Origin: Candidatus Cryptobacteroides choladohippi
Lineage (GTDB): Bacteria; Bacteroidota; Bacteroidia; Bacteroidales; UBA932
Assembly: GCA_018065985.1 (NCBI GenBank)
Contig: JAGHSF010000018.1
Coordinates: forward strand, 1 to 55,254
DNA: 55,254 bases
Direction of reading: 5' to 3'
Shown: positions 28,897-37,067 of the stretch, piece after piece
Layout: each line of letters begins with the position of its first letter
Numbering within the stretch: the stretch's first letter is position 1
The notes under the pieces: model-generated
The model's database searches: none
What the model was told of the DNA's origin: nothing
Seen by the model: only the letters and a program-made list of their open reading frames with translations
Position numbers and translations under genes: made by a program

Positions 28897-28928
28897 CAAA
28901 TTTAAGCAAAAATGACGGGTGTGACAAA
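28897..28928 (-). promoter_or_regulatory. Promoter of the two-propeller GH43-like gene
   Basis: On the minus strand TTTG (28925-28928), a 20-nt spacer and TAAATTTG (28897-28904), ending 19 nt before the start codon at 28877. It lies in the 71-bp gap between the AraC gene and the glycosidase, so the two genes have separate transcripts. Confidence 0.72.
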
Positions 28929-28948
28929 TATGAGGGGGACCCGCCGCC

Positions 28949-29833
28949 TCATATCTTGCCGTTTCTGTATTCTGTCGGAGTCTTTCCGGTAAGGCGCTTG
29001 AAGAATTTGCCGAAGACGGATTGAGACACGAATCCCAGGCGGTCGCTGATGGCGTCGATTGTCATGCCCGTCTCATGCAGAAGTCTTTTTGCCTCGCCGA
29101 TCAGGTAGAAGTCTATCCAATGGTTGGGAGACATGCCGGTGACTGATTTCACGCACATTGTGAGGTACCTCGATGTGATGAACAGCTTTGACGCATATGC
29201 CTCCACCGTGTGCGCTTCGGTGAAATCTGACTTGAGCAGGGCCATGAACTCCGCGCATATCTGTGTCGGGCGGTTGCCGCGGTTCCCGTTTCTGCCGCAC
29301 ATCCCGACCAGTGCGCCATAGAAGAGTGCGATGGTGAGGTGCCTGACAATGTCGATCCTCCGGGGATTCTGCTGGTCGGATATCGTCAGGATGCATGATC
29401 TGACATAGCTGTCGACATATGCGCATCCGTATTCGTCCAGATGGATCACCGGATTCAGCAGCAGAGTCGCGAATATCTCGTTCATCTTGAATGACATGTT
29501 GAAGAACTCGTTCATGAATGTTTCCGAAAGGATCATCACTCTGGTCTTTATCGTGCTTTCAAATCCTTCTGTCAGCCTGAATACCTGGCCCGGGACGAAT
29601 ATTAGAAGGCATGGTGCTTCGAATTCGTATTCGACCGAATTCACCATTGCATGGCCTCTTCCCTCGAGAACGTTCACTGCCACCGTGTAGTTTGTCCGCA
29701 GCGGCTTTCTCAACAGGGGGGCTGCTGTATAATCATCGAAGAGCAATATCTCGTCATCGACTCTTCTGTCTTTGTCTGCAATCCTTCTTATTACCTTATT
29801 GAAAGCTGCACCTCTGGTTCCGAAATCTATCAT
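28949..29833 (-). CDS. AraC family transcriptional regulator
   Basis: DNA-binding regulator of 294 residues. Residues 1-180 form a sensor domain with no recognisable ligand motif. The C-terminal HTH_18 double helix-turn-helix spans about 190-290 and has the family signature DAISDRLGFVSQSVFGKFFKRLTGKTPTEYR. It is transcribed divergently from the lipid cassette and lies directly before the GH43-like lipoprotein, so either could be its target. A related protein of the same length sits at 47594-48478. Confidence 0.92.
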   Translation of the reverse strand: MIDFGTRGAAFNKVIRRIADKDRRVDDEILLFDDYTAAPLLRKPLRTNYTVAVNVLEGRGHAMVNSVEYEFEAPCLLIFVPGQVFRLTEGFESTIKTRVMILSETFMNEFFNMSFKMNEIFATLLLNPVIHLDEYGCAYVDSYVRSCILTISDQQNPRRIDIVRHLTIALFYGALVGMCGRNGNRGNRPTQICAEFMALLKSDFTEAHTVEAYASKLFITSRYLTMCVKSVTGMSPNHWIDFYLIGEAKRLLHETGMTIDAISDRLGFVSQSVFGKFFKRLTGKTPTEYRNGKI

Positions 29834-29869
29834 AATTTCCTAAATATGCGAATATTGGTCAATTCTTGG

Positions 29870-29877
29870 CAAATATA
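29870..29877 (-). promoter_or_regulatory. -7 box of the AraC gene
   Basis: On the minus strand this reads TATATTTG, matching TAnnTTTG. It lies 37 nt before the AraC ATG; the -33 is unclear. Confidence 0.5.
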
Positions 29878-29894
29878 ACAATAAAATATACAAT

Positions 29895-29902
29895 TATCTT
29901 TG
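29895..29902 (+). promoter_or_regulatory. -7 box of the lipid cassette
   Basis: TATCTTTG matches TAnnTTTG, 23 nt before the first acyl synthetase gene. The -33 TTG lies at an unusual spacing. Confidence 0.5.
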
Positions 29903-29924
29903 CCGTTGCATAATTTTTAAAGAT

Positions 29925-31523
29925 ATGACACATTTCATTGAACACATTGAGAATACTCTCAGAAATGCATGGACCAGGCCTATCCTGTCTGATTTCCACA
30001 CTCGTGATCTCTCCGGGGCGGATATAGCAAAGGGCATAGTCTCCCTGCACTGCCTGTTCAGGCGGGCCGGGCTGGAGGAGGGGACCAGGATGGCCATCTA
30101 TGGGGCCAATTCCGCCAATTGGGCCATTTCCTTTCTTTCTGTGAATACATACCATGCCGTTGCCGTTCCACTGCTGTCCGACTTCCGCCCGGAAGACGCG
30201 ACAACCCTTGTCCGCCATTCCTCGGCGTCTGTGCTGTTTGTCCAGAAATCGACATGGAATCTCATGCTCCTGGAACATATGCCATCCTTGCGCATAGTGA
30301 TATCTCTGGACGATTTCTCGATTCTCTGGTCCGTGACAGGCGATTCCGGCAGCCTTGAGAATGCCATATCCGCGGAATCCGTTGATGATCTGAGCCCTGA
30401 CAAAGTGCATTTCATCCCGCAGGAAGATGATGATCTGGTTGTCATCAACTATACATCAGGGACTACCAGCGCGCCCAAGGGGGTGATGCTGACAGTGGGC
30501 AATTTCGATGCAAACGTCGAGTTTGCCCTTGAAAACATCCCTATCCACGGTGGTGAGCGCATCGTTTCCATGCTTCCCATGGCACACATGTACGGTTTCA
30601 TGTTCGAGTTCATCTATCCGATGAGCGGAGGGGCGCATGTCTATTTCCTTGGCAAGACCCCAAGTCCGGCACTTCTGCTGGGGGCACTGAAGGAGGTCAG
30701 GCCGTATCTTCTCATCACCGTCCCTCTGGTAATGGAGAAGATATTCAAGAACTCCGTGCGTCCTGTGGTGTCAAAGAAGTCCATGAAAGTGCTTCTCTCG
30801 ATTCCGGGAATATCACAGATCATTCTGGGCAAGATCCGGGGGAAACTTATGGATGCCTTCGGCGGTGAAGTGCGCGAGGTCATCATGGGTGGAGCCGCGC
30901 TCAATCCTGACGTCGAGCACTGGCTCCGCAGAATAGGACTCCCTTACACCATCGGCTATGGAATGACCGAAGCGGCGCCCCTTCTTGCCTATGAATGGTG
31001 GGAGCGCTTCGTCCCCAACTCATGCGGCAAGGCCATAGCCGGCTGTGAAGTAAGAATCGAATCGGAGGACCCGCAGCATGTGGCCGGAGAGATACAGGCC
31101 CGCGGCAAGAACATCATGAAAGGATATTTCAACAATCCGGAGGCTACTGCCATGGCCTATACCGATGACGGCTGGCTGCGCACCGGCGACCTCGGTGTGA
31201 TTGACGCCGACGGCAACATATTCATCCGCGGCAGGAGCAAGAACATGATACTCTCTTCCAACGGGCAGAATATCTATCCTGAAGAGATAGAAGCCGTCAT
31301 CAATTCCCTTCCTGATGTCGTCGAGTCCGTTGTGGTAAGCCGCAATGGCAGGCTGACCGCTCTGGTCTACACGGGCGAGAACGGTCCCGTGCTTTCAAAG
31401 GAGGCTCTGCAGAAGATCAATTCAAGGCTCCCTGCCTACTCCAGGGTCGCCGACATCGAGATGGTCCTGAAACCATTCGAGAAGACCCCGAAACAGAGTA
31501 TCAGGCGTTTCCTTTACAAATGA
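29925..31523 (+). CDS. Acyl-CoA/acyl-ACP synthetase-like AMP-binding protein (A)
   Basis: ANL-superfamily enzyme of 532 residues that activates a carboxylic acid, probably a long-chain fatty acid, as acyl-AMP before transfer to CoA or ACP. The P-loop is YTSGTTSAPKG (about residues 176-186). The A5 region is GYGMTEAAPLL, then TGDLG, and the C-terminal lysine segment is KTPKQSIRRFLYK. It shares these features with the second synthetase at 32163-33830, and the two flank a PlsC-like gene. No carrier or thioesterase domain is present. It starts the lipid cassette. Confidence 0.9.
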   Translation: MTHFIEHIENTLRNAWTRPILSDFHTRDLSGADIAKGIVSLHCLFRRAGLEEGTRMAIYGANSANWAISFLSVNTYHAVAVPLLSDFRPEDATTLVRHSSASVLFVQKSTWNLMLLEHMPSLRIVISLDDFSILWSVTGDSGSLENAISAESVDDLSPDKVHFIPQEDDDLVVINYTSGTTSAPKGVMLTVGNFDANVEFALENIPIHGGERIVSMLPMAHMYGFMFEFIYPMSGGAHVYFLGKTPSPALLLGALKEVRPYLLITVPLVMEKIFKNSVRPVVSKKSMKVLLSIPGISQIILGKIRGKLMDAFGGEVREVIMGGAALNPDVEHWLRRIGLPYTIGYGMTEAAPLLAYEWWERFVPNSCGKAIAGCEVRIESEDPQHVAGEIQARGKNIMKGYFNNPEATAMAYTDDGWLRTGDLGVIDADGNIFIRGRSKNMILSSNGQNIYPEEIEAVINSLPDVVESVVVSRNGRLTALVYTGENGPVLSKEALQKINSRLPAYSRVADIEMVLKPFEKTPKQSIRRFLYK

Positions 31524-31578
31524 TCTGATTCAAGTTTCGCATGTAAATGCAGATTCTGAATGAGGAGATATTTCAGCC

Positions 31579-32142
31579 ATGCCAAACAAAGTATGGATAA
31601 AGTGCTGCGGCGTCATGCTCAAGGCTCTTGGATGGACGGCTTGCGAACCAGTTGTCCCGGAACCCAAATGCATCATCATAGGTGTCCCTCATACAAGCAT
31701 CTGGGATTTCGTCATATCATACCTTTATTATACCTCTCAGGGAGGAACAGCAAAAGTGATGGTCAAGTCTTCGGTATTCGTATGGCCTATAGCAGGGCTC
31801 ATGAAGAAACTTGGAGCCGTGCCTATCGACAGAGACCACCCGGCCAAACAGATACTCAGCACAATAAGACAGTTCGAAGAGAACGAGGTGTTCCACCTTG
31901 CAATGTGCCCGGAAGGGACACGCAAGGCTATACGGAAATGGAAGACAGGCTATCACACCATTGCAACTCAGGCCAATGTCCCGGTTTATCTTGGATATTT
32001 CGACTGGGGCACAAAGAGAATAGGTCGTGGCCGGAAATTCGAGCTTACCGGAGATGCGCGTGCAGACACAGAGAGGATGCAGGCCATCTATGAAACCATG
32101 CACATGACCGGGAAACACCCTGAAGGCTATGTAACACATTAA
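31579..32142 (+). CDS. PlsC-like acyltransferase (lysophospholipid type)
   Basis: Glycerol-3-phosphate/1-acyl-glycerol-3-phosphate acyltransferase superfamily protein of 187 residues, short compared with full PlsC (about 240). Catalytic HX4D is PHTSIWDF (His38, Asp43) and the second motif is EGTR (112-115, in CPEGTR). A hydrophobic N-terminal segment could associate with the membrane. It could transfer an acyl chain to a lysolipid or another alcohol. It lies between two AMP-binding enzymes that could supply the activated acyl donor. Confidence 0.87.
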   Translation: MPNKVWIKCCGVMLKALGWTACEPVVPEPKCIIIGVPHTSIWDFVISYLYYTSQGGTAKVMVKSSVFVWPIAGLMKKLGAVPIDRDHPAKQILSTIRQFEENEVFHLAMCPEGTRKAIRKWKTGYHTIATQANVPVYLGYFDWGTKRIGRGRKFELTGDARADTERMQAIYETMHMTGKHPEGYVTH

Positions 32143-32162
32143 TTGACACAACACTGACTCAC

Positions 32163-33830
32163 ATGGAAGCTGGCAATAGATTCTTCAACAAATTCAGAGA
32201 GTCATATGTGGACACTCTGGCTAATCTCTATCAATACGCAACCAGCGTCTACGCCAATAACTGGCAGTCACGGTTTGTAGGCACTGACGACGGCTACACA
32301 TACAAGGAATTCAAGCGCACCACCAACGGCCTCTCGAGAACCATGTCCTGCTATGGAATCGGAGCAGGCGACGGAGTGGCTATCCTGTCCCAGAACATGC
32401 CGAACTGGGCTGTGGCGTTCTTTGCAGCAACTGCATTCGGACGAGTATCAGTGCCGATTCTTCCTGATTCCTCCCAAAACGAGGTGACAAACATGCTGAC
32501 ACACTCTGAGACAAAGGTGCTCTTTGTATCCAGGAAACTTTATTCAAAGGTTACTGAGGAATGCAGACAGAAGCTGACCCTTATCTTTGACATAGAAACG
32601 CTTGAGATAATAAAGCGTGACCCTGAATCATTCACCTGCGACGGAAAAGTCTGCCAGCCAAATGCAGACGACCTTGCAGCACTGATCTACACTTCCGGCA
32701 CGACGGGAAATGCAAAAGGAGTGATGCTGAGCCACCGCAACCTCTGCCAGAATATCCTGGCATCCCTCCACTGCTTCAAAGGCAAGGAGAAGGACGTATG
32801 GCTATCGATCCTGCCAATGGCCCACACATATGAGATGAGCATCGGTTTCCTATATCCGTTTTTCGTAGGAGCATGTGTGAACTACCTCGACAAGCCGATG
32901 TCCACCACGGTCCTGATGAATGCATTCAAGACAGCCAGGCCGACGATTGTGCTTTCCGTTCCTCTGATAATCGAGAAAGTGGTCAAGACAAGCATACTCC
33001 CAACCATCAGGAAGAGTCCTGCGCTCAGCTGGATGGAAAGAAGGATGCCGCACCTGCTGTACAGCATAATAGGAAAACGACTCATCAAGACATTCGGAGG
33101 CAAGCTCAGATTCTTCGGAGTCGGCGGCGCCAAGCTCAACATGGATGTGGAGACGTATCTCAGAAAACTGAAATTCCCATACGCTATCGGATACGGCCTC
33201 ACAGAAGCGGCCCCTCTTATCTGCACTGCCAACCCTAAAGAAACCGGGAACGGTACGATTGGATGTGCGTCTTATGGGGTGCAGGCCAAATTGATGAATG
33301 TGAATCCGGAAACTGGAGAAGGGGAGATCATCGCACGAGGAGACAACATAATGCTCGGATATTACAAGGACCCGGTACGTACACGCTCCATGTTCACGGA
33401 AGACGGATGGTTGAGGACCAATGACCTCGCATACCAGGACGAAAAAGGCAGATTCTATATCAGAGGACGTCTCAGCAACATGATTCTCGGCCCTTCTGGA
33501 GAGAACATCTACCCTGAGGAACTCGAGAAGGTCATCAACGAGATCGATTCGGTAAACGAATCGCTCGTTCTTGAAAGAGACGGAAAACTTGTTGCCCTTG
33601 TACAGCTTGACGAAAGTGCCATCAACTGGAAATTCAGCGAGGAAGCAGGCTTCATCGAGAAGCTTGAGGCCACCCGGAAAGCAATCCTCGACTACGTCAA
33701 CAAGAGAGTCAACAAGTCCTCCAAGATTTCTTCAGTCGAAGTCATGAGGGAATCGTTCCAGAAGACAGCAACCCAGAAGATCCGTCGCTTCCTCTACAAG
33801 AAGACGAACAGTCCTTCCGCTGATTCGTAA
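32163..33830 (+). CDS. Acyl-CoA/acyl-ACP synthetase-like AMP-binding protein (B)
   Basis: ANL-superfamily enzyme of 555 residues with the P-loop YTSGTTGNAKG (about 175-186), GYGLTEAAPLI and SNMILGPSGENIYPEE. The C-terminal catalytic-lysine segment is QKTATQKIRRFLYK. It resembles synthetase A at 29925-31523 in length and motif spacing, suggesting a duplication or two partners acting on different chain lengths. The stop codon is followed by the promoter of the pheA leader. Confidence 0.9.
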   Translation: MEAGNRFFNKFRESYVDTLANLYQYATSVYANNWQSRFVGTDDGYTYKEFKRTTNGLSRTMSCYGIGAGDGVAILSQNMPNWAVAFFAATAFGRVSVPILPDSSQNEVTNMLTHSETKVLFVSRKLYSKVTEECRQKLTLIFDIETLEIIKRDPESFTCDGKVCQPNADDLAALIYTSGTTGNAKGVMLSHRNLCQNILASLHCFKGKEKDVWLSILPMAHTYEMSIGFLYPFFVGACVNYLDKPMSTTVLMNAFKTARPTIVLSVPLIIEKVVKTSILPTIRKSPALSWMERRMPHLLYSIIGKRLIKTFGGKLRFFGVGGAKLNMDVETYLRKLKFPYAIGYGLTEAAPLICTANPKETGNGTIGCASYGVQAKLMNVNPETGEGEIIARGDNIMLGYYKDPVRTRSMFTEDGWLRTNDLAYQDEKGRFYIRGRLSNMILGPSGENIYPEELEKVINEIDSVNESLVLERDGKLVALVQLDESAINWKFSEEAGFIEKLEATRKAILDYVNKRVNKSSKISSVEVMRESFQKTATQKIRRFLYKKTNSPSADS

Positions 33831-33859
33831 AGTAATATTTACTTGCGATACCCAAATGA

Positions 33860-33890
33860 TTTGAAAATTCGGAATATTTTCATAACTTTG
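33860..33890 (+). promoter_or_regulatory. Promoter of the pheA leader and operon
   Basis: TTTG (33860-33863), a 19-nt spacer and TAACTTTG (33883-33890), an excellent Bacteroidetes match. The start site should be about 33895-33898, giving a leader RNA that opens with the 26-codon peptide at 33910 and reaches the terminator at 34012-34043. Confidence 0.85.
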
Positions 33891-33909
33891 AAACAGTTAT
33901 CACGAGAAG

Positions 33910-33990
33910 ATGAACTGTGCACGTTACTTTTACTTTTATTTTTATGCCGCTGTTTTGAAAATGGACGGTCATGATTTCGTGCGCGGTTAA
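33910..33990 (+). CDS. Phe/Tyr leader peptide of the aromatic operon
   Basis: A 26-codon ORF that begins 12-15 nt after the predicted start site. Residues 6-12 read YFYFYFY, that is four Tyr and three Phe codons in a row, an arrangement not expected by chance directly before a prephenate dehydratase operon. Scarcity of charged tRNA(Phe) or tRNA(Tyr) should stall the ribosome here. The codons after the run (17-21) lie in the predicted antiterminator arm. The stop codon is 21 nt before the terminator stem. Function is inferred from this layout. Confidence 0.85.
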   Translation: MNCARYFYFYFYAAVLKMDGHDFVRG

Positions 33991-34025
33991 CATAGGAAAC
34001 GAAATGAATCAGAGGCTGTCCGATT
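33959..34025 (+). promoter_or_regulatory. Candidate antiterminator of the pheA attenuator
   Basis: Nucleotides 33959-33970 (AAATGGACGGTC) can pair with 34014-34025 (GGCTGTCCGATT) by eight Watson-Crick and three G-U pairs with one mismatch. The second arm covers most of the 5' half of the terminator stem, so the two folds exclude each other. A ribosome stalled on the Phe/Tyr run leaves the first arm free. Paired by eye; no energy calculation was made. Confidence 0.6.
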
Positions 34026-34043
34026 GGGCAGCCTCATTTTTTT
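34012..34043 (+). terminator. Attenuator terminator before pheA
   Basis: GAGGCTGTCC (34012-34021) pairs with GGGCAGCCTC (34026-34035), nine Watson-Crick and one G-U pair, loop GATT, then A and seven T residues (34037-34043). The pheA ATG is at 34051, so the terminator lies only 7 nt before the coding region, in the position expected of a transcription attenuator. Confidence 0.9.
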
Positions 34044-34050
34044 ACAGAGT

Positions 34051-35151
34051 ATGAGACAGGACAGTGACCTTGACAAAGCTCGTAAGGCCATCAATGAGAT
34101 CGACATCCAGATGGCTGAGCTGTTCGAACGGCGAATGCTGCAAAGCCGTGAAGTTGCGCAGTATAAGAAAAGAAACGGCCTTGGCATCATGGACGACAAA
34201 CGTGAGCGGGCGAAGATGGAAAATGCAGAGGACCTTGTGAAGGATCCCGAACTCAGGGAGTTCTATGTCCTTTTTCAGAAGCATCTGATGGATCTGTCCA
34301 AGGACTATCAGCGCCGTCTTTTCAAAGAGATGAAGATTGCGTATTGCGGAGTCCCGGGAGCATTTGCCCATATCGCTGCACAGAAGGCATTCCCGGAAGC
34401 CGAGACCATCCCGTTCCCCGATTTCACCCAGGCATACACGGCGTGTGTCAATGGCGATGTCGACGTGGCCATACTGCCGATAGAGAACAGTTTTGCCGGA
34501 GATGTCGGGACTGTCCTTGACCTTGCATATCATGGTGACCTGTATATCAACTCGATTCTGGATATGGGCATCACGCAGAACCTTCTTGGAGTCAAAGGCG
34601 CCGACCTGGGGGATATCGATACTGTCATCAGCCATCCCCAGGCTATACGGCAGTCCGCTGAGTTCCTGAACCGGAACTCCATCGCATTCAAGGAGACCGG
34701 CAGCACCGCCCATGCTGCCAAGGTCGTGTCCGAGATGGGGGACAGGAGCATCGGTGCCATCGCTTCCGAAGAGACCGCATCGATCTATGGCCTCGACGTG
34801 ATGGCCCGGCAGATCAACACATCCCCTCACAACCAGACCCGCTTTGCCGTGTTCTCGCGCTCCATGAGCAGCCCTGTCGCTTCGGGACATGACACGCGTT
34901 TTACCATTGTGTTTGCGGTCCGCAACGAGGCCGGCGCCCTTGCCAAGGCATTGAATATCATAGGCTCCCATGGATACAACATGTGCTATATCCACAGCCG
35001 TCCCTCGCACGGGACAAACTGGAACCACTATTTCTTTGCGGAGCTTGAGGGTGACGTGAACGGTGAAAATGGAAAGGAATTCCTCCGCCAGATGAAGACC
35101 GTATGCGACAATCTTCGCCTTGTAGGATCTTACAGACATCAGGAAATATGA
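34051..35151 (+). CDS. pheA: Bifunctional chorismate mutase / prephenate dehydratase
   Basis: Converts chorismate to prephenate and then to phenylpyruvate in phenylalanine synthesis. The 366-residue protein has a chorismate mutase domain (about 1-90), then a prephenate dehydratase domain (94-270) with the TRF motif at residues 263-265. A C-terminal ACT domain (283-366) follows, with GALAKAL (295-301) and IHSRPS (314-319), the usual Phe feedback site. A TTG upstream of the ATG at 34051 falls inside the terminator and is not a plausible start. It is the first gene after the Phe/Tyr attenuator. Confidence 0.96.
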   Translation: MRQDSDLDKARKAINEIDIQMAELFERRMLQSREVAQYKKRNGLGIMDDKRERAKMENAEDLVKDPELREFYVLFQKHLMDLSKDYQRRLFKEMKIAYCGVPGAFAHIAAQKAFPEAETIPFPDFTQAYTACVNGDVDVAILPIENSFAGDVGTVLDLAYHGDLYINSILDMGITQNLLGVKGADLGDIDTVISHPQAIRQSAEFLNRNSIAFKETGSTAHAAKVVSEMGDRSIGAIASEETASIYGLDVMARQINTSPHNQTRFAVFSRSMSSPVASGHDTRFTIVFAVRNEAGALAKALNIIGSHGYNMCYIHSRPSHGTNWNHYFFAELEGDVNGENGKEFLRQMKTVCDNLRLVGSYRHQEI

Positions 35152-36002
35152 CACTCGCTCACGGAAAGGTATTGATTGTAGGTCTGGGACTCATCGGGGG
35201 CAGTTATGCCGAGGCCCTGACCAAGGCGGGCGTCCAGGTGGGCGCCATTGACAGAAACCGGGAGTCGATCGATTACGCACTCGGCAAAGGCATCATAACA
35301 GAAGGGGCCGTCGTCCCCGAGAGGGAATTCATCTCGCGATACAGGCTGATCGTCTCATGTCTCTACCCGTCCGACTTCATCGGATGGATAAGGGACTGTC
35401 AGGACCTGATAGCTCCAGGCACGCTGATAACTGACACTTCCGGAGTGAAGGTGCCGGTCGTGTATGAGGTCCAGCGCATGCTCAGGCCTGATCTTGAATT
35501 CATCGGGGCGCACCCCATGGCAGGCCGGGAGAAGTCGGGCGTTGTCAATAGCGACTGCTCGGTGTTCAAAGGTGCCAACTATCTGGTCACTCCCACCGCC
35601 GGCAACACTTCGCATGCCATAGAACAATGCAAGGAACTTGGAAGGATGATGGGCTTCGGCAACATATCGGAGCTCCCCCCGGAGGAGCATGACGAGATGA
35701 TAGGATTCCTCAGCCAGCTGACCCATTGTGTTGCTGTATCTCTGATGACATGCCGTGAAACCTCCCGGATGGCGAAGTATTCCGGCGATTCCTTCAGGGA
35801 CCTTACCAGAATCGCTGCGATCAACGAGACTATGTGGAGTGAGCTTTTCATGCTCAACAGGGATGTGCTGATCCACCAGATCGACCTGTTTGCCAGCAGC
35901 CTTGAGAAACTGAAAGCGTCCATCGAGAAAGGCGATGCGCAGACGCTCAGGGAAATGATGGTCGAATCGACACGGAACAGGAAACAGTTTGACAGAAAAT
36001 AA
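35148..36002 (+). CDS. tyrA: Prephenate dehydrogenase
   Basis: Oxidatively decarboxylates prephenate to 4-hydroxyphenylpyruvate for tyrosine synthesis, NAD-dependent. The 284-residue protein has the dinucleotide loop GLGLIGG (residues 12-18), then the FIGAHPMAGREKSG block and a helical C-terminal domain. There is no ACT domain and no fused chorismate mutase. The start ATG overlaps the pheA stop (ATGA), indicating coupling. The upstream ATG at 35103 lies inside pheA and was rejected. As both branches are in one operon, the attenuator senses both products. Confidence 0.94.
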   Translation: MTLAHGKVLIVGLGLIGGSYAEALTKAGVQVGAIDRNRESIDYALGKGIITEGAVVPEREFISRYRLIVSCLYPSDFIGWIRDCQDLIAPGTLITDTSGVKVPVVYEVQRMLRPDLEFIGAHPMAGREKSGVVNSDCSVFKGANYLVTPTAGNTSHAIEQCKELGRMMGFGNISELPPEEHDEMIGFLSQLTHCVAVSLMTCRETSRMAKYSGDSFRDLTRIAAINETMWSELFMLNRDVLIHQIDLFASSLEKLKASIEKGDAQTLREMMVESTRNRKQFDRK

Positions 36003-36014
36003 TCCGGCAGAAAG

Positions 36015-37055
36015 ATGAATATGAACATGACATTCAACAGGGAGCTGTTCAGCCCACAGGAAATAAAGGAAATGTATCCTCTGCCAGAAGAGGGACAGAG
36101 GGCGAAATCAGAGAACGACAGGCGTATCAGAGAGGTTCTGGAAGGGAAGGACAACAGGATCCTTCTGATTATCGGGCCGTGTTCGGCCGACCGTGAAGAT
36201 GCGGTGCTGGACTATATCAGCCGCCTTCGCCGTGTGCAGGAAAAGGTCGAGGACAGGATAGTCATCATCCCGAGAATCTATACGAACAAGCCCAGGACCA
36301 CAGGGGCTGGCTACAAGGGCATGCTGCACCAGCCCAATCCTCTTGCATCTCCGGATATGTTCAAGGGGCTGTTTGCCATCCGCCATCTTCATCTCAAGGC
36401 CGTCATGGAAACCGGCTTCTCATGTGCGGACGAGATGCTCTATCCTGAGAATCATGTGTTCCTGTCAGACTTGCTGTCATATGTCGCAGTCGGAGCCAGG
36501 AGCGTTGAGGACCAGCAGCACCGTATGGTGGCAAGCGGGCTGGACATTCCTGTCGGAATGAAGAATCCCACCGGAGGGGATATCTCCGTAATGATGAATT
36601 CCATAAAAGCCGCTCAGAGCGGGCATATGTTCATATACCGCAATTGGGAGGTGGAGAGCGCCGGGAATCCGTACAGTCACGCGATCCTGCGCGGATATGT
36701 CGACAACCATGGCACCAGTCATTCCAATTATCATTACGAGGACCTTGTCCACCTGTCGGACAGCTTCATGGCTGATCCCGGAATAGTCAACCCTGCGGTA
36801 ATCGTTGACTGTAACCACTCGAATTCAGGAAAACAGTACCTGGAGCAGGGCCGTATCGCCAAGGAAGTGATTCACAGCATGGATCACAATGATGCGATAA
36901 GGTCGATGGTCAAAGGCCTGATGATCGAGTCCTACATCGAGGATGGCGCGCAGAAGAATGGCGGGACTGTGTATGGGAAATCGATCACGGACCCGTGTCT
37001 GGGATGGGAGAAGACAGAGCAGCTGATTCTTGAACTTGCCGACCGTCTTAAATGA
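36015..37055 (+). CDS. DAHP synthase, type I (AroG/AroF-like)
   Basis: Condenses phosphoenolpyruvate and erythrose 4-phosphate to DAHP, the first step of the shikimate pathway. The 346-residue protein has IIGPCSADREDAVLDYI (about 52-68), RIYTNKPRTTGAGYKG, DQQHRMVASGLDIPVGMKNPT and VDCNHSNSGK. It is of the E. coli AroFGH type, a metal-dependent enzyme often feedback-inhibited by Phe or Tyr. It is the third gene of the attenuated operon, 12 bp after tyrA, so entry flux and both branch enzymes are controlled together. Confidence 0.95.
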   Translation: MNMNMTFNRELFSPQEIKEMYPLPEEGQRAKSENDRRIREVLEGKDNRILLIIGPCSADREDAVLDYISRLRRVQEKVEDRIVIIPRIYTNKPRTTGAGYKGMLHQPNPLASPDMFKGLFAIRHLHLKAVMETGFSCADEMLYPENHVFLSDLLSYVAVGARSVEDQQHRMVASGLDIPVGMKNPTGGDISVMMNSIKAAQSGHMFIYRNWEVESAGNPYSHAILRGYVDNHGTSHSNYHYEDLVHLSDSFMADPGIVNPAVIVDCNHSNSGKQYLEQGRIAKEVIHSMDHNDAIRSMVKGLMIESYIEDGAQKNGGTVYGKSITDPCLGWEKTEQLILELADRLK

Positions 37056-37067
37056 TGCGTGTGGCAA

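Noticed and set aside
34042..35154. 370-codon minus-strand frame across pheA
   Set aside because: Antisense shadow of pheA with no recognisable domains.
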